Shown here: positions 8,382-15,272 of the stretch, piece after piece
Layout of the letters: every line of letters begins with the position of its first letter
How positions within the stretch are numbered: the first letter of the stretch is position 1
From: Streptomyces sp. SM11
GTDB taxonomy: Bacteria > Actinomycetota > Actinomycetes > Streptomycetales > Streptomycetaceae
Assembly: GCF_002910905.1 (NCBI RefSeq)
Contig: NZ_NEUE01000054.1
Span: 1-52,433, forward strand
Length of the DNA stretch: 52,433 nt
Direction of reading: 5' to 3'
Notes under the pieces: model-generated
The model's input: only the letters and a program-made list of their open reading frames with translations
Told to the model about the DNA's origin: nothing
Databases searched by the model: none
Made by a program: the position numbers and the translations under genes

Positions 8382-9254
8382 TCAGCCCCGGCCGGTGTGC
8401 TCCAGGACCGCGGCGGCGAGCGGGGCGTGCACCTCGCGGGGGAGGGCGTGGCCCATGCCCGGGATCTCGACGAGCCGGGTGCCGCGGATCGCCTGGGCGA
8501 GGTGTTCGGAGTGCGGGGGCGGGAAGACGGGCTCGGCGAGAGCCGAGACGGCCAGGGTGGGCACGCGGGTCCGGGCGAGCTGCTCGGTGCGGTCCATCCC
8601 GGAGTAGTCGGCGCGGGCGTGCGCGGAACCGGCGCGATGGTGCCCGGTGTGCTCGATGATCCGGCGCTCCAGGGCGCGGGTGTGGTCGGCGTCGAAGGGG
8701 ACCAGGCCGCCGCCGAGCGCCCGCCAGTGCTCCACGCGCCGCTCCAACTCGGCATCGGGTCCTCGGTCCTCGACCGGCCGGGACCACAGCTCCAGCAGGG
8801 CGGGTGCGACGCCGGGGAGCTGCTCGGGCGGGACGCGGGAGCCGTCCGGGGCGGTGTAGGGGACAGAGCTGAGCGCTCGCGTCCCGAACACCGTGGCGCT
8901 CAGCAGCCGTTCCGGGTGGTCGGCGATCAGCAACTGCGTGAGCATGCCGCCCAGCGACATCCCCACGATGTGCGCGTGCTCCACGCCGAACGCGTCGAGC
9001 ACGGCCACGGCGTCCTCGGCCAGCGCGGTGAGCGGGTAGGGCCGCTCGTCGAAGGCCCAGGTGGAGCGGCCGGTGTCCCGGTGGTCGTAACGGATCACGC
9101 GATGCCGGGCGGCGAGCAGCTCCACCAGCTCGTCGGGCCAGCCGAGCCCGGACGCCTGCGCGCCCATGACCAGCAGTAGGGCGGGGGCGTCGGGAGCGCC
9201 GCGGTCCTCGGCCCAAAGGCGTATGCCGGGGGCGACTTCGACGAAGCGTTCCAT
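8382..9254 (-). CDS. alpha/beta hydrolase (esterase-like)
   Basis: 290 residues, cytosolic, no signal peptide. The strand-helix order is canonical: PALLLVMGAQASGLGW (oxyanion region), VIRYDHRDTGRS, the nucleophile elbow IVGMSLGGML (Ser in GMSLGG), and a C-terminal VEIPGMGHALP with the catalytic His. The overall pattern resembles the aclacinomycin methylesterase/haloalkane-dehalogenase-like esterases of actinomycetes. A perfect palindrome lies 37 bases upstream of the ATG and probably represses it. The gene is transcribed leftward and sits just outside the accessory block. Confidence 0.88.
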   Translation of the reverse strand: MERFVEVAPGIRLWAEDRGAPDAPALLLVMGAQASGLGWPDELVELLAARHRVIRYDHRDTGRSTWAFDERPYPLTALAEDAVAVLDAFGVEHAHIVGMSLGGMLTQLLIADHPERLLSATVFGTRALSSVPYTAPDGSRVPPEQLPGVAPALLELWSRPVEDRGPDAELERRVEHWRALGGGLVPFDADHTRALERRIIEHTGHHRAGSAHARADYSGMDRTEQLARTRVPTLAVSALAEPVFPPPHSEHLAQAIRGTRLVEIPGMGHALPREVHAPLAAAVLEHTGRG

Positions 9255-9290
9255 GGTGGACCTCGCGGCTCTGGAGAGTCGATCGAATAG

Positions 9291-9309
9291 ACGAGACGTA
9301 TCGTCTCGT
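9291..9309. promoter_or_regulatory. TetR-type operator upstream of the esterase-like hydrolase
   Basis: ACGAGACG-TAT-CGTCTCGT is a perfect 8-base inverted repeat with a 3-base centre, 37 bases upstream of the hydrolase ATG. Short perfect palindromes of this form are typical TetR-family sites. No TetR gene is encoded next to it in this window, which is unusual because such regulators are normally divergent from their target. Confidence 0.65.
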
Positions 9310-9397
9310 TTTGAGGCTAGCGCATCGCCGGGTGAGCGACCAGTGGTGGCGTTGAAGTCGATGGGGCGCGGGTCGAGACCGGTGGCCGGACGAGAAA

Positions 9398-9436
9398 CGG
9401 CCCCGGTCCGTACGCGAAACGCGCGGACCGGGGCCG
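9398..9436 (-). terminator. intrinsic terminator on the minus strand
   Basis: CGGCCCCGGTCCG (9398-9410) pairs perfectly with CGGACCGGGGCCG (9424-9436), giving a 13-bp stem with a 13-base loop. On the minus strand it is followed by TTTCT. It lies 20 bases beyond the stop of the small ORF at 9456 and would end minus-strand transcription leaving the accessory block. Confidence 0.75.
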
Positions 9437-9453
9437 TCGAACCCTGGGTGGGC

Positions 9454-9477
9454 GATCAAGCCCTCTTGGTCTCCCAG
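9454..9477. repeat. left copy of a 24-base direct repeat shared with the sodN 3' end
   Basis: These 24 bases match 15273-15296 at 22 positions in the same orientation. In both copies the minus strand reads WETK-[R/K]-A-stop in frame, followed by the same two bases. The right copy is the true end of sodN. The two copies bracket the low-GC accessory block exactly, so this could be a duplicated insertion site. A chance match is not excluded. Confidence 0.45.
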
Positions 9478-9572
9478 TAATGGGGCGGGGCGATGACCTG
9501 GGGGGATCTTCCCTGCAGGGCGCTGAACTCGCTGGATGCCCCGGCCGTGATATTTGATGAATGGTGCAGCAT
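9456..9572 (-). CDS. small ORF of 38 residues, doubtful
   Basis: An ATG-started frame of 38 codons. It has mostly G/C third positions after codon 8, ends in APPHYWETKRA, and is followed by a strong terminator. It lies after the NUDIX gene on the same strand, so it could be a last small gene of the block. Against it, no Shine-Dalgarno sequence precedes the ATG (upstream reads CCAACCGCTCAACG), and its last codons coincide with the repeat shared with sodN. It may be only the debris of an insertion event. I do not recognise the peptide. Confidence 0.3.
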   Translation of the reverse strand: MLHHSSNITAGASSEFSALQGRSPQVIAPPHYWETKRA

Positions 9573-9711
9573 CGTTGAGCGGTTGGAGGCTCAAACCGGT
9601 GTGCGGCCAAATGTGAGTTCGTGCTGAAGATGTTTGTATGCTGCGTCTTCCCCGGCCCAATGTACGCGTTCGCCGTGGTCGATAAGCGTCCGCCAGGAGG
9701 GTCAGGCACCT

Positions 9712-10209
9712 CTACTGCCAGCCGTTGAGGGAAACCTCCAGGCCTCCCGTGAAGTATCGGTGGAGGGCGCTTGCGGTGGTGTCCACGAACTCTTCGGGAA
9801 TGGCGTTGACGTCAACCCAGCGGACCTGAGAGTGCTTACGGGGTTCGCGGTTCTCGGGTTCGCCGGCCCACTCGTGGGCGGTGAAGACTACGGTGAGGAA
9901 GCCATTGGGGGCTTCGACGCCCCAGGCGCCGTGGATGATGTGGGCGACCTTGAGGGACTCGGGCTTCACGGTAAGGCCGGTCTCCTCATAGAGTTCGCGG
10001 ACTGCGGTCTCGGTGATGGGCTCGCCGGGTTCGCTCTTGCCGACCGGCAGGTCCCACATGCCTTGGGCGAACTTGGCGTTCTCACTGCGTTGGAGTAGGA
10101 CGACGCGGTTGGTGGCCCTGTCGTGGACGATGACCGCAGCGACCAGCAGGGTCATCGAATCGAGCGGCGGTTTGAGTGCCTTCGGCTGGTTGTCGGTCTG
10201 CTGGGGCAT
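9712..10209 (-). CDS. NUDIX hydrolase
   Basis: 165 residues from the ATG at 10209, which has GAAGGGA five bases upstream. A longer frame to 10323 has no ribosome site. The NUDIX box is complete at about residues 57-79: GKSEPGEP, then AVRELYEETGL, with all metal-binding Glu residues. The preceding strand WDLPVG resembles (d)NTP or sugar-nucleotide pyrophosphatases. It is the last clear gene of the minus-strand accessory operon, 169 bases after the kinase gene, and may have its own promoter in that gap. The substrate cannot be deduced. Confidence 0.88.
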   Translation of the reverse strand: MPQQTDNQPKALKPPLDSMTLLVAAVIVHDRATNRVVLLQRSENAKFAQGMWDLPVGKSEPGEPITETAVRELYEETGLTVKPESLKVAHIIHGAWGVEAPNGFLTVVFTAHEWAGEPENREPRKHSQVRWVDVNAIPEEFVDTTASALHRYFTGGLEVSLNGWQ

Positions 10210-10378
10210 AAGAGTCCCTTCGTAGGACTGATGGTCGAGCGAGGGCTCCGCGGGGCCGCAATAACAGTTCCGCGAAGAGAGCGGTTCGGAGAGGTTCGCC
10301 GACCCGTCTGTTCTCAGGAGCACGAGATCAACGTGCGGGAGGCTGCGCCATGGTCGATCAATCCGCAGGCTGCGTCCG

Positions 10379-11188
10379 TCAGGAGCGATTGCTTCGATGC
10401 TGTTGCCAGAGCCATGCGGCGTTGAGCAAGTTCATTGTCCAGTCGTCGGGGGCGGAGCCCGCGATCTCATCCCAGAGGTTCGCGCTGGCGTCGGCGAAGG
10501 CGTCCACCGCTCGGGGTGGTGCCCATGCCCAGGTAGGAAGAAACGCGACCGTCTCCTCTGCGGCTGATGGCGTGTGGCCGGCCGCGATGAGCCAGATGAT
10601 CCAGTGGGCCGGATCGAGCCAGGCGGCTCCGCGGGTGGCCCAGCCCCAGTCGACGAGGTGAGCGCGGTCGTGGGCGATGAGAACGTTGTGGTTGTTCCAG
10701 TCGGTGTGGAGCAGCGCGTTCCCTGTGAAAGCTTCCGCGTCTGCGGGGTCGGCGACGTAGCCGGCCAGGCGTTGTTCGGCGTGCCGGAGATCGATGTCAG
10801 GGCAAGGGAGAGATGCGAGCTCTCGGAGGGCGTCGGTGACTATGGGCAAGTCGGGGGAGCTTGGGGAGTAGTCGGCGTGGTGGCCTCCGATGGCCTCAAA
10901 GCCGAGGACGTCCCAGCCGTCGGCGATGACGTGGAAGAGTAGGCGCGGGGCGATCTGGGTCACGTACGGGTTGATGTCTGCCTCGCGTTGCTGCGTCCAG
11001 ACCCAGCGGTGGTCGGCGCGCAGGCCCTTGAGGAAGACGACTCCGCCGGCGGTGTGTGCGAGCGCGGAGAGGGAGCTGTTGAGACCGGTGCTGACGTCTT
11101 CGATCCTGAGAATTGGGCCGGTCTCGGCCTCGATGGCGGTACGAGCGCCAGAGGGGAGACCGGCGAAGGCGATGGAGGGTGCGGGCAT
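10379..11188 (-). CDS. aminoglycoside-phosphotransferase-fold kinase
   Basis: 269 residues from ATG 11188. The catalytic loop is LLHTDWNNHNVLI (residues 159-171: His, Asp and Asn of the Brenner motif) and the metal site is LVDWGWA (about 178-184). A plausible ATP-binding Lys is in VVFLKG (Lys54). The family phosphorylates small molecules, sugars, macrolides or proteins. In this operon, directly downstream of a putative modified-peptide precursor, it could modify the product or protect the producer, but that is inference. Third-position GC is visibly lower than in the flanking core genes. Confidence 0.82.
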   Translation of the reverse strand: MPAPSIAFAGLPSGARTAIEAETGPILRIEDVSTGLNSSLSALAHTAGGVVFLKGLRADHRWVWTQQREADINPYVTQIAPRLLFHVIADGWDVLGFEAIGGHHADYSPSSPDLPIVTDALRELASLPCPDIDLRHAEQRLAGYVADPADAEAFTGNALLHTDWNNHNVLIAHDRAHLVDWGWATRGAAWLDPAHWIIWLIAAGHTPSAAEETVAFLPTWAWAPPRAVDAFADASANLWDEIAGSAPDDWTMNLLNAAWLWQQHRSNRS

Positions 11189-11218
11189 GGCCGTCAGGTT
11201 TCCAGATCTACGGTCCAA

Positions 11219-11256
11219 CAGGGGCCTCCGGCGCGAGGTGCCGCCGAAAGCCCCTG
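11219..11256 (-). terminator. intercistronic stem-loop between the peptide gene and the kinase gene
   Basis: CAGGGGC (11219-11225) pairs with GCCCCTG (11250-11256), with additional internal pairing of CCGGCG with CGCCG. It starts about ten bases after the peptide stop on the minus strand and lacks a T-run, so it is more likely a partial terminator or mRNA-stabilising hairpin than a full stop. It would favour expression of the peptide over the downstream kinase. Confidence 0.5.
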
Positions 11257-11265
11257 AAGGGATGG

Positions 11266-11403
11266 TCAGTTGTACGGGTTGTCGTCCCCGCAGCCGGGCG
11301 TGGTGGCCGCAGCGAAGGCGTCCACGTCGTCGATGAGGATGATCTCCGCATCAGGCTCGGACGGCGGGCGGATGGGGGTGATCTCGACTGCTACGGCGGT
11401 CAT
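11266..11403 (-). CDS. putative radical-SAM-modified RiPP precursor peptide, 45 residues
   Basis: Starts at the ATG at 11401-11403, three bases after the stop of the radical SAM gene, with AAGGAG eight bases upstream inside the end of that gene. The N-terminal two thirds is acidic and leader-like (PSEPDAEIILIDDVDAF, about residues 14-30). Then comes AAATTPGCGDDNPYN, with the only Cys at residue 38 and a short Gly/Asp/Asn/Tyr tail. A tiny ORF with one Cys, tightly coupled to a radical SAM/SPASM gene, is the usual architecture of sactipeptide-like or related cross-linked peptides. A Cys-to-alpha-carbon thioether or a Tyr/Asn cross-link are the obvious candidates. The exact modification is not readable from sequence. 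Confidence 0.75.
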   Translation of the reverse strand: MTAVAVEITPIRPPSEPDAEIILIDDVDAFAAATTPGCGDDNPYN

Positions 11404-11406
11404 GGT

Positions 11407-12519
11407 TCAGCTCCTTGTAGTCGCGTGTTGGCAGTACCTGTCCAGTGGTGCCTTCGCCTCCTGGTAGACCTTGGCCAGCGGCCGGCAGACCCGGCAGGTG
11501 CCGGAGAGCTGGCAGCCGCTGCAGCCACCGGTGCGAAGCATCAGGGAGTCGGCGATGACGCCGAGGCGGCTCAGGCCCTCGACTCCCGTGGTCATGAGGG
11601 GGATCGCTGCGTCGCGGCCGACCTTGCAGATGGAAGCCATGCCGTGCGGGTCGACGTGGAAGAAGGTGTGGCCGGCGTTGCAGCCGTTGAAGGGATCGCG
11701 ATCTGCGAGGTGGTCCGGGGCCTGGGTGGCGAGGGTTTCCGCGCCGCCGTAGATGGTCGGCGACATGTGGGTGTACTCGCGGTACGGCAGCCCGTAGCGA
11801 TCGGCGAAGGCGCGCATCTGGTCAGCCTCATGGGTGTTGTGCCGCGTGATGATCAAGGCAAGGTCGAGGGGTAGCCCGGCTTCGTGGGCTGCGTTTAGCC
11901 CTTTGACGAACATGCGGTACGCGCCCCGACGCCGGGTCAGCCCGTCGTAGGAATCGGCGGTGGCCCCGTACAGGCTGAGTGTGATCCGGTTCGGCCTCAG
12001 GCGTGTCAGCAGGCCGAGGTTCTTCGGTGCGGCAAGTCGCGAGCCGTTGGTGAGGATCTCGACCATCATGCCCAGCTCGTATGCCAGTCGGTACGTCTCG
12101 GGGAACAGCTTGTCGATCATCGGCTCACCGCCCGTGAGCTGGAGCCAGAGCACCCCGGAGTCCCGGATGGCGTGCAGCAGGCGCTCACGCTCAGGCCACT
12201 CCAGGCCGGCAAATTGCTTCAGGCCGAGATAGCAGTGCTCGCAGTCGTAGTTGCAGCCGAGGTTCAGCTCGTACGAGGCACGTCCGCACCCATAGGGAGA
12301 GCGGGAGCGGACCAGCACAGTCTCCCCGAGACGTCGGTCGCTCAGATCGGTCTCCCAAGCCCGGCGGGCCACGTCGGCCAGCCAGGTGGGCGCTGCGGAG
12401 GTGCCCGGCGCGGTGCGCAGTTCCTCGTACCGGTGAACAGGAAGGCGGGCTGCCCTCGGACTGCCAGGTTGCACGAGGAGGTGGTGGTCGAGGTACGGGG
12501 CAGCGATCAGCTCGTGCAT
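11407..12519 (-). CDS. radical SAM/SPASM peptide maturase
   Basis: 370 residues, ATG with GAGGAG upstream. The SAM-binding [4Fe-4S] motif is NLGCNYDCEHC (Cys89, Cys93, Cys96), followed by LQLTGGEP (129-133) and ITLSLYGA. The C-terminal SPASM/twitch region has Cys280, Cys298, Cys333, Cys336, Cys342, Cys345 and Cys363, enough for two auxiliary clusters. The first ~80 residues precede the barrel and could hold a leader-binding (RRE-like) element, since no separate PqqD-type gene is present. SPASM proteins modify ribosomal peptides or proteins, and the 45-residue ORF three bases downstream is the natural substrate. The gene overlaps the upstream ATPase gene by 13 bases, so the genes are coupled. 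Confidence 0.88.
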   Translation of the reverse strand: MHELIAAPYLDHHLLVQPGSPRAARLPVHRYEELRTAPGTSAAPTWLADVARRAWETDLSDRRLGETVLVRSRSPYGCGRASYELNLGCNYDCEHCYLGLKQFAGLEWPERERLLHAIRDSGVLWLQLTGGEPMIDKLFPETYRLAYELGMMVEILTNGSRLAAPKNLGLLTRLRPNRITLSLYGATADSYDGLTRRRGAYRMFVKGLNAAHEAGLPLDLALIITRHNTHEADQMRAFADRYGLPYREYTHMSPTIYGGAETLATQAPDHLADRDPFNGCNAGHTFFHVDPHGMASICKVGRDAAIPLMTTGVEGLSRLGVIADSLMLRTGGCSGCQLSGTCRVCRPLAKVYQEAKAPLDRYCQHATTRS

Positions 12520-12959
12520 ACGGACTCCTCACTCGGACTGCCGAGGATCAGGCGGGCCCACACGGTCTTGCCGAGCGGATAGCGGTCGTGGTGGCCGGCC
12601 TCCTCAGAGAGCGAATCGACGAGAAGCAGGCCTCGGCCGCCTTCGTCGTCCTCCCAGGCCTTGGTGGAGCGGGGAGGGGTGCGGCTGGCGTCGGAGACCT
12701 CGACCAGGCAGCGCGGGCCGTCAACAGTCAGCCGAACTTCGAAGAGGTGCCCACGTCTGCCGCCGTGCTGGACGGCATTGGCGGAGAGCTCTCCGCAGAC
12801 GAGGGCCACCCGGTCGATGTCCTCCTGGCCGTATCCCCGGCTCGCGAGCGTCTTGGAGACGAGGGCGCGGGCCAGGGGCACGCACTTGCGTACCGGGCTG
12901 AACTGCATCTGCCACCGCACCGGGGTGGTCTGTCGGTCGTGCGTCGTCATCGCGTGCAT
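12507..12959 (-). CDS. histidine-kinase-fold ATP-binding protein (anti-sigma-factor-like)
   Basis: 150 residues from ATG 12959, with GAGGGG five bases upstream. It carries only a HATPase_c domain: N box CGELSANAVQHGG (about 56-67), a VEVSDASRTPP segment with the conserved Asp, and EGGRGLLLVDSL (106-116). No phosphorylation His is present, so it belongs to the RsbW/SpoIIAB-like ATPases abundant in Streptomyces, which act as anti-sigma or accessory regulatory kinases. It is the first gene of the accessory operon, divergent from the HTH/TPR regulator. It might be a regulator of the cluster. Confidence 0.85.
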   Translation of the reverse strand: MHAMTTHDRQTTPVRWQMQFSPVRKCVPLARALVSKTLASRGYGQEDIDRVALVCGELSANAVQHGGRRGHLFEVRLTVDGPRCLVEVSDASRTPPRSTKAWEDDEGGRGLLLVDSLSEEAGHHDRYPLGKTVWARLILGSPSEESVCTS

Positions 12960-13032
12960 CGCGTCCCCTCGTCGCGGGCGGGCTGTGGGACACAAGTTCA
13001 CCGCTGCGGCGATCACGGAATCAGGTCACGGT

Positions 13033-13053
13033 GATTACCCAACGTAGGTAATC
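13033..13053. promoter_or_regulatory. operator palindrome between the divergent regulator and operon
   Basis: GATTACC (13033-13039) and GGTAATC (13047-13053) form a perfect 7-base inverted repeat around CAACGTA. It lies 74 bases before the ATPase ATG and 56 bases before the regulator GTG, so one site could control both directions. The natural candidate to bind it is the divergent HTH/TPR protein. Confidence 0.7.
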
Positions 13054-13108
13054 TCATCAGCAGTCGGTCCCATGTCAGTCCGTCCGAACGGGCGAGTGAG
13101 GGGGATGA

Positions 13109-14419
13109 GTGGCACGCTCGCAGGCCCACCGGGCCCTGCCGGCCGATCTGCTGGCCAGCGCGGCCTGGCAGGAAGCCTGTCGCGCCAGGGACTTCGCCCG
13201 CATCTTCCGGCTGGTCAAAGTCAAAGCCGGGATCTACCCGTCGCGAATCGCTGCGCTGTGCGGCATGACGCCGAGCAGAGTCGGCGAGATCTTGGCGGGG
13301 CGGCGCGGTTTGGCACACATCGACGTGATCGAACGCGTCGCCGACGGCCTGCGTATCCCTGGTGCAATGCTCGGCCTGGCCCACCGCCCCTGGGAGATTC
13401 CTGCCCCACCCCGCACCGACGAGAGGCCGCCCGAGCCCCTTCCTGCCGTACCGTGCGAACCACAGCGCGCCGAACCGGCAGAGGAATTGGACGACCTTCT
13501 CGCCCTGGTCGACGGCGGTGCCACCCGTTCCACCCTCACGGCCCTGCGCTCGTCGGTCCAGGACTACTGGCGGCGAGACAACGCACACGGTGGCGCGACC
13601 CTGCGGCCCGCCGTCGTGGGGCATCTGCGCTATGTCGGCCGACTCCTCGATTCTGCCGAGGCCGGCTTACGGCACGACCTCCAAGGGGTTGCGGCCGAGC
13701 TGGCGCGGCTTTCCGGCTGGGCCTACTTCGACGCCCGTCAGTACAGCACCGCACGCACCTACTTCACCCAAGCGCTCAAGCTCTCCCACACTCAAGGCGA
13801 CAGCCTCTTCATGGCCAATGTGCTGTCCCGTATGAGCCTGCTGGCCACCTACGACGGCAACCCGAACGACGCCGTGTCCCTTGCATGCCGCGCCCAGGAC
13901 GTGGCCCGCGCCGCCGGCGAACAGCCGCTCGTCATGTCGATGCTGCACTTGCGTGAAGCGTTCGCCCATGCCGCCCTTCGAGACGCCCAGGCCTGCCACC
14001 AGGCCGTGGATCGCTCCCGTGGCCAGTACGAACGATCACGCGCACATGAAGCCGAGGCGCCCGACTGGGTCCAGTACTTCGACGAGACGAAACTCCTTGT
14101 CGACACCGGCATCGCCTACGCGCGCCTCGGCGAACCGGCCCGTGCCGAACCCCTCATCACTGAGGGATTACGTCGAGAAGATGCCGACCAACAGCGAGGC
14201 CGTGCCTTCCACGCCTACTGGCTGGCCAGTGTCCAGCTCCAGCTGGGCAAGCTCGACGAGGCATGCGCGAGCGCCGGCCTCGCCCTCGACCTCGCCGCAG
14301 CCATCGACTCGCCACGAGTGAGTGGGCATGTTCGGGAGCTTCACCGCCGAATGCTGCCCTACGCACGCGAAGCCCCCGTCCTCGCCTTCGAGCAACGCCT
14401 GCGTGAAGTCCTCGGCTGA
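13109..14419 (+). CDS. HTH (XRE-like) transcriptional regulator with TPR domain
   Basis: 436 residues from a GTG preceded by GAGGGGG. Residues about 30-85 form a helix-turn-helix (FRLVKVKAGIYPSRIAALCG, then SRVGEILAGRR). A Pro-rich linker follows, and residues ~190-420 are tetratricopeptide-like helices (GWAYFDARQYSTARTYFTQA, later LGEPARAEPLITEGL). This layout is typical of actinomycete regulators that sense a peptide or small ligand through the TPR region. It is divergent from the radical SAM operon. Two Leu codons are TTA (13667-13669, codon 187; 14168-14170, codon 354), so translation should depend on the bldA tRNA and be tied to development. Confidence 0.87.
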   Translation: MARSQAHRALPADLLASAAWQEACRARDFARIFRLVKVKAGIYPSRIAALCGMTPSRVGEILAGRRGLAHIDVIERVADGLRIPGAMLGLAHRPWEIPAPPRTDERPPEPLPAVPCEPQRAEPAEELDDLLALVDGGATRSTLTALRSSVQDYWRRDNAHGGATLRPAVVGHLRYVGRLLDSAEAGLRHDLQGVAAELARLSGWAYFDARQYSTARTYFTQALKLSHTQGDSLFMANVLSRMSLLATYDGNPNDAVSLACRAQDVARAAGEQPLVMSMLHLREAFAHAALRDAQACHQAVDRSRGQYERSRAHEAEAPDWVQYFDETKLLVDTGIAYARLGEPARAEPLITEGLRREDADQQRGRAFHAYWLASVQLQLGKLDEACASAGLALDLAAAIDSPRVSGHVRELHRRMLPYAREAPVLAFEQRLREVLG

Positions 14420-14423
14420 CCTC

Positions 14424-14966
14424 TTACGAGGAACTGCCGGTCACCTCGTCCAGCAACAGGTACAGCAGACCGACCAGGCTGCCACTGCTGACGACTTCGC
14501 GGCGGTCGATCATGCCTCGGATCTCGGAGACCGGAACCCACTCGATTCGGTCGGACTCGTTCAGCTCGGTCGGTGGACCGGCATACGAGGCTGCCTCAGC
14601 GCGGAAGACGAAGTGCTCGGAATCCGTGATGCCGTTCGCGGGTTGCGCGTAAACCAGCGGCTTGACGCTCTCCACCCGCCACCCGGTCTCCTCCTCCACC
14701 TCGCGAGCGGCAGCCTGCTCGGGGGTCTCGTCGGCCTCGATGAGGCCCATCGGAAGTTCCCAGCCCCAGGTGTCGGTGATGAACCGGTGCCGCCACATCA
14801 TCAGCACGCGCTTCTGGTCATCGACAACGGCCGCTACGGCCAGGTGCCGCATCCGGACCACATGGTGTTCCCACCGCCGGCCGTCAGGCTGCTGGACGTC
14901 CACAAGCCAGAGGTTCACCCATGGGTTGTTGTAGATCTGCCGCTCGCCATGGACGGTCCACTGCAT
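14424..14966 (-). CDS. NUDIX hydrolase
   Basis: 180 residues, ATG with GGGAGC upstream. N-terminal features (VHGERQIYNNPWVNLWLVDV, then GRRWEHHVVRM) and the complete NUDIX box GLIEADETPEQAAAREVEEE followed by TGW (residues 74-96) resemble ADP-ribose/ADP-sugar pyrophosphatases. The C-terminus is SDRIEWVPVSEIRGMI. It converges with the HTH/TPR regulator, with four bases between the stops, and is not closely related to the NUDIX at 9712. Its role in the accessory block is unknown. Confidence 0.88.
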   Translation of the reverse strand: MQWTVHGERQIYNNPWVNLWLVDVQQPDGRRWEHHVVRMRHLAVAAVVDDQKRVLMMWRHRFITDTWGWELPMGLIEADETPEQAAAREVEEETGWRVESVKPLVYAQPANGITDSEHFVFRAEAASYAGPPTELNESDRIEWVPVSEIRGMIDRREVVSSGSLVGLLYLLLDEVTGSSS

Positions 14967-15160
14967 GAGTTCAGCTCCCTCGCTTCAGTGAAGTCTCCAT
15001 CATGTCACTTTGACGAGAATTCGTGCGCGAGTTGGGGCATCACCGCCCACTCCGGCGCGAGTAAGAAACTTCATGTTCAGCAGGGAGCAGGCACAGTGAG
15101 TCCTCGGTCACGTGACTGCCGTGATCACGCTGCGGATGCAGGCGCTCCCGTCGGAAAACA
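14967..15160. other. intergenic stretch upstream of the second NUDIX gene
   Basis: No credible ORF. It must hold the promoter of the NUDIX gene at 14424-14966 and is AT-richer than the flanks (for example TTTGACGAGAATTCG around 15010). CTTCAGTGAAG at 14983-14993 is a small imperfect palindrome just upstream of the NUDIX start. Together with the sodN terminator this makes a 308-base gap without genes. Confidence 0.4.
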
Positions 15161-15213
15161 CCGCACCCGGCCCGCCGGGCCACCGAAATCGGCGACCGGC
15201 GGACCGGGTGCGG
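15161..15213 (-). terminator. terminator downstream of sodN
   Basis: CCGCACCCGG (15161-15170) pairs with CCGGGTGCGG (15204-15213), with further GC pairing inside. On the minus strand the stem is followed by TGTTTTCC, a T-run suited to intrinsic termination. It lies about 60 bases after the sodN stop. Confidence 0.7.
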
Positions 15214-15272
15214 CGGCGGTCCGATGGGCGGCGTCAACGGCCAGTGCGGGCCGAGTCAGCCGGTTCCACCGG

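Noticed and set aside
9421..9445. A GGTTCGA-like TpsiC arm suggesting a tRNA at the block border
   Set aside because: No acceptor stem, anticodon arm or D arm could be placed around it; the local stem is the terminator at 9398-9436.
9317..9709. A 130-codon minus-strand frame across the left border of the accessory block
   Set aside because: It runs through the strong terminator and the operator region, has no ribosome site and no family features.
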